This document shows positions 62,086 to 64,000 of a stretch of DNA of 64,000 nt, piece by piece. How positions within the stretch are numbered: the stretch's first letter is position 1; each line of letters starts with the position of its first letter. The translations under genes and the position numbers were made by a program. This DNA is from Ignavibacteriota bacterium (GTDB lineage: Bacteria; Bacteroidota; Ignavibacteria; SZUA-365). Location of the stretch: the NCBI GenBank assembly GCA_016218045.1, contig JACRFB010000018.1, positions 1-64,000 on the forward strand, in the 5' to 3' direction. The notes beneath the pieces were generated by a model. The model was not told where the DNA came from and ran no database searches. It saw only the letters and a list, made by a program, of their open reading frames with translations.

Positions 62086-64000
62086 ATGAACACCACACGC
62101 TTTCTTTTTGCGGCACTGGTGCTCATCGTAGCGGCCCGCTGTTCCGCGCAGGACGCCATTCCCGCGGATCTCGACGAGGCGCTGCGCGCGCGCATACACG
62201 TGCTTGCGCGCGGCGGCGACGACGGCGTGATACTCCGCTGGGCGGTGGACAAGGCCGTGGTCTGGAAGAAGGCGCGCACGACGGGATTCATCGTCGAGCG
62301 CGCCGAGGCCGACGCGCGCGGTGCCGCGCCTGCAAACGCGTTCCGGCCGCTGATGGACGGTCCCTTGCTGCCGTGGACCGCCGCCCAGTGGCAGGCCTAT
62401 TTCTCCGCCACGCCGCGGCCGCCCGAAGGTGTCACCGACTACCCGCTCGCAGCGGCCGCTCTTACCGAGGGAGCCGAAACGGGCGCCCGCATCGATCCGG
62501 GCGATCTTGCCGCGCTCACCGAGGCGCGCACTCGCGAGGACATGCGCTTCGGCTTTGCGCTGTATGCCGCCGACCGCAACGCGTCCGCCGCCGAGGGTTT
62601 GGGACTGCGCTATGTAGACCGCACAGCCACGCGAGGCAAGACCTACGTGTACCGCGTGCGGCTAGCCGCGGCGGCCGCACCGTATCGTGTGGATACGGGA
62701 CGCGTGACAGTGAAGAATGATCCGTATGTGCCGAAGCGGAATGCGTTGCTCCGCGCCACCGAGAACGACGGATGGATACTCCTCACCTGGCCGCGCACCG
62801 TGTACTCGTCCGCGCGTGTCGAGCGCTCGACCGACCGCGGCGCGACCTTCACAGCGCTGACACGCACGCCGCAGATGACCGTCCGCGCGCCGGGCGCACC
62901 CGACGAGCCCGAGGCATTCGCCGACACGCTCGTCACGAATTACCGGCCGTATGTGTACCGCGTGTACGGCTCCACGGCCTTTGCCGACGAGGAGCTGATA
63001 GGCGAAGTGTCCGCGATGGGGCGCGACCGCACAGCTCCGGGCGCGCCGTTTGTGCCGGGTGCGAAGCACACGGCGGCGCGCGCGGTGCGCATCACGTGGT
63101 CGATGGAGGAACCGGTCGCGGCGGATCTCGCCGGATTCAGGGTCCTGCGCGATACGAAGGAGGACGGACCGTACAGCGCGATCAGTCCCGTGCTCGGCCC
63201 CGGTGCGCGCGAGTTCATCGACACCACTTTCAATGATGCCGACGCGAACTACTACATCGTGGCGGCGCGCGACACGGCGGGCAATATCGCGCGCTCGCTG
63301 CCGTCGTATGTCGCGCTTATCGACTCGACGCCGCCCATGGCGCCGCGCTGGGTTCGCGGCAGCATGGACAGCACGGGCCGTGTCACACTCACGCTGCGCG
63401 TCAATCCCGAGCGCGATGTGATGGGCTACCGCATACTCCGCGCCAACGCGCCCGAACACGAGTTCTCGTCCATCCTCGAACGTTTCGGCGACGGCCTCAG
63501 CAGCGCCGCGCGCGACACGGTGGTGTACGACACGGTCGAAGTGCGCACGTTGACGAAGAACGTGTACTACCGCGCCACCGCGCTCGACATGAATTTTAAC
63601 GAATCCGATGTGTCGGACATGCTCGTTGTGCCGCGCCCGGATCTCGTTCCGCCCGTCGCTCCCGTCATCACCGACGTGGATGTGACCGACTCGCTGGTGT
63701 TCCTGCGCTACACGCCCGGCGGCAGCGACGATGTGGCCGCGCATGTGGTGTTCCGTCGTACCGCGGGTGAAGCAGAGTGGACAACGCTGCGCCGTCTCGG
63801 TCCTGCCGACACCGAGCTGGTCGATCGCGACGTGCAGGCAACCGTCACGTACGAGTACACCCTGCAGGCAGTGGACAGCGCCGGTAATCGATCGGAACTT
63901 TCGATGAGCGTCCGCGCGCGTCCCTACGACAGCGGCGTGCTGCCGACTCCGCGTGATCTGCAGGCGGTGTACAACAAGGAGACGCGGCGTATCAGTGTGC
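62086..64000 (+). CDS. Fibronectin type III-like secreted protein, 3' end outside window
   Basis: At least 638 residues; the frame is open to the window edge. Signal peptide MNTTRFLFAALVLIVAARC with a following SAQD. Repeated fibronectin-like modules follow, each with W-x-x-x or R-I-T-W strands and Y-x-Y-R-V/Y-Y-I-V-A-A endings (TYVYRVRLAAAA, PYVYRVYGSTAF, AVRITWSMEEP, ANYYIVAARDTAGNI, YYRATALDMNFNES, YEYTLQAVDSAGNRS). The ATG lies four bases after the previous stop codon, so it is in the same operon. The end of the protein, and whether it has a T9SS domain, are not seen. Confidence 0.8.
   Translation, partial: MNTTRFLFAALVLIVAARCSAQDAIPADLDEALRARIHVLARGGDDGVILRWAVDKAVVWKKARTTGFIVERAEADARGAAPANAFRPLMDGPLLPWTAAQWQAYFSATPRPPEGVTDYPLAAAALTEGAETGARIDPGDLAALTEARTREDMRFGFALYAADRNASAAEGLGLRYVDRTATRGKTYVYRVRLAAAAAPYRVDTGRVTVKNDPYVPKRNALLRATENDGWILLTWPRTVYSSARVERSTDRGATFTALTRTPQMTVRAPGAPDEPEAFADTLVTNYRPYVYRVYGSTAFADEELIGEVSAMGRDRTAPGAPFVPGAKHTAARAVRITWSMEEPVAADLAGFRVLRDTKEDGPYSAISPVLGPGAREFIDTTFNDADANYYIVAARDTAGNIARSLPSYVALIDSTPPMAPRWVRGSMDSTGRVTLTLRVNPERDVMGYRILRANAPEHEFSSILERFGDGLSSAARDTVVYDTVEVRTLTKNVYYRATALDMNFNESDVSDMLVVPRPDLVPPVAPVITDVDVTDSLVFLRYTPGGSDDVAAHVVFRRTAGEAEWTTLRRLGPADTELVDRDVQATVTYEYTLQAVDSAGNRSELSMSVRARPYDSGVLPTPRDLQAVYNKETRRISV

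Noticed and set aside
58854-62291. 1,145-codon minus-strand open frame
   Set aside because: Shadow of the giant exported protein in GC-rich DNA; histidine/arginine-rich, no domain and no ribosome site.

Overview
The window suggests a GC-rich, Gram-negative member of the Bacteroidota/Chlorobiota (FCB) group. Seven predicted secreted proteins end in a C-terminal domain of the kind exported by the type IX secretion system (T9SS). Several surface proteins carry SBBP-type repeats. Central carbon metabolism includes a ferredoxin-dependent 2-oxoacid oxidoreductase. Candidate promoters have a TTTG box about 20 bases upstream of TAnnTT, which resembles the Bacteroidota promoter. A Kapabacteria/Ignavibacteria-like lineage is my guess; no rRNA is present to confirm it. 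There are no T9SS core genes, rRNA genes, CRISPR array, transposase or phage module in the window.

Layout. 1-7.5 kb: a minus-strand glycosyltransferase, an array of long palindromic repeats, a korDABC-like operon, a second copy of the same repeat family, two DUF1573 secreted proteins and a half-size ferritin-like protein. 7.5-10.7 kb: tRNA-Ser(CGA) with its own promoter and terminator, a truncated RadC, and an AT-rich stretch with two unknown secreted proteins (a likely acquired segment). 10.7-31.4 kb: large T9SS cargo proteins (SBBP repeats, vWA/Ig-like, DUF362 with a Tat signal, LamG-like), a signal-peptidase homologue lacking the catalytic lysine, a 51-residue membrane protein, AbgT-type and DAACS-type transporters, and a duplicated C_GCAxxG_C_C redox-type protein. 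31.4-35.1 kb: a minus-strand ArsR / ArsP-like permease / thioredoxins / CcdA-like ArsG / ArsF gene set, read as an organoarsenical or thiol-redox operon.

35.3-48.1 kb: a SnoaL-like protein, a lipoprotein with a 91-residue tandem duplication, an OmpA-type protein, an M16 peptidase, and several secreted proteins including an overlapping fibre-like / T9SS pair and an ASP-box propeller. 48.2-55.1 kb: an SLC13 transporter followed by a GH3 glycosidase, then a minus-strand cluster of a dihaem cytochrome c with two FG-GAP-type secreted proteins. 55.3-64 kb: a promoter followed by a predicted outer-membrane barrel protein, a 1,628-residue exported protein and a fibronectin-like protein that runs off the window end.

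The most distinctive non-coding signal is a set of intergenic tracts made of short G-run words iterated on one strand. Many fold into long hairpins, and each locus uses a different word. Two families recur: one on both sides of the kor operon, one at about 14.2 and 29.2 kb.
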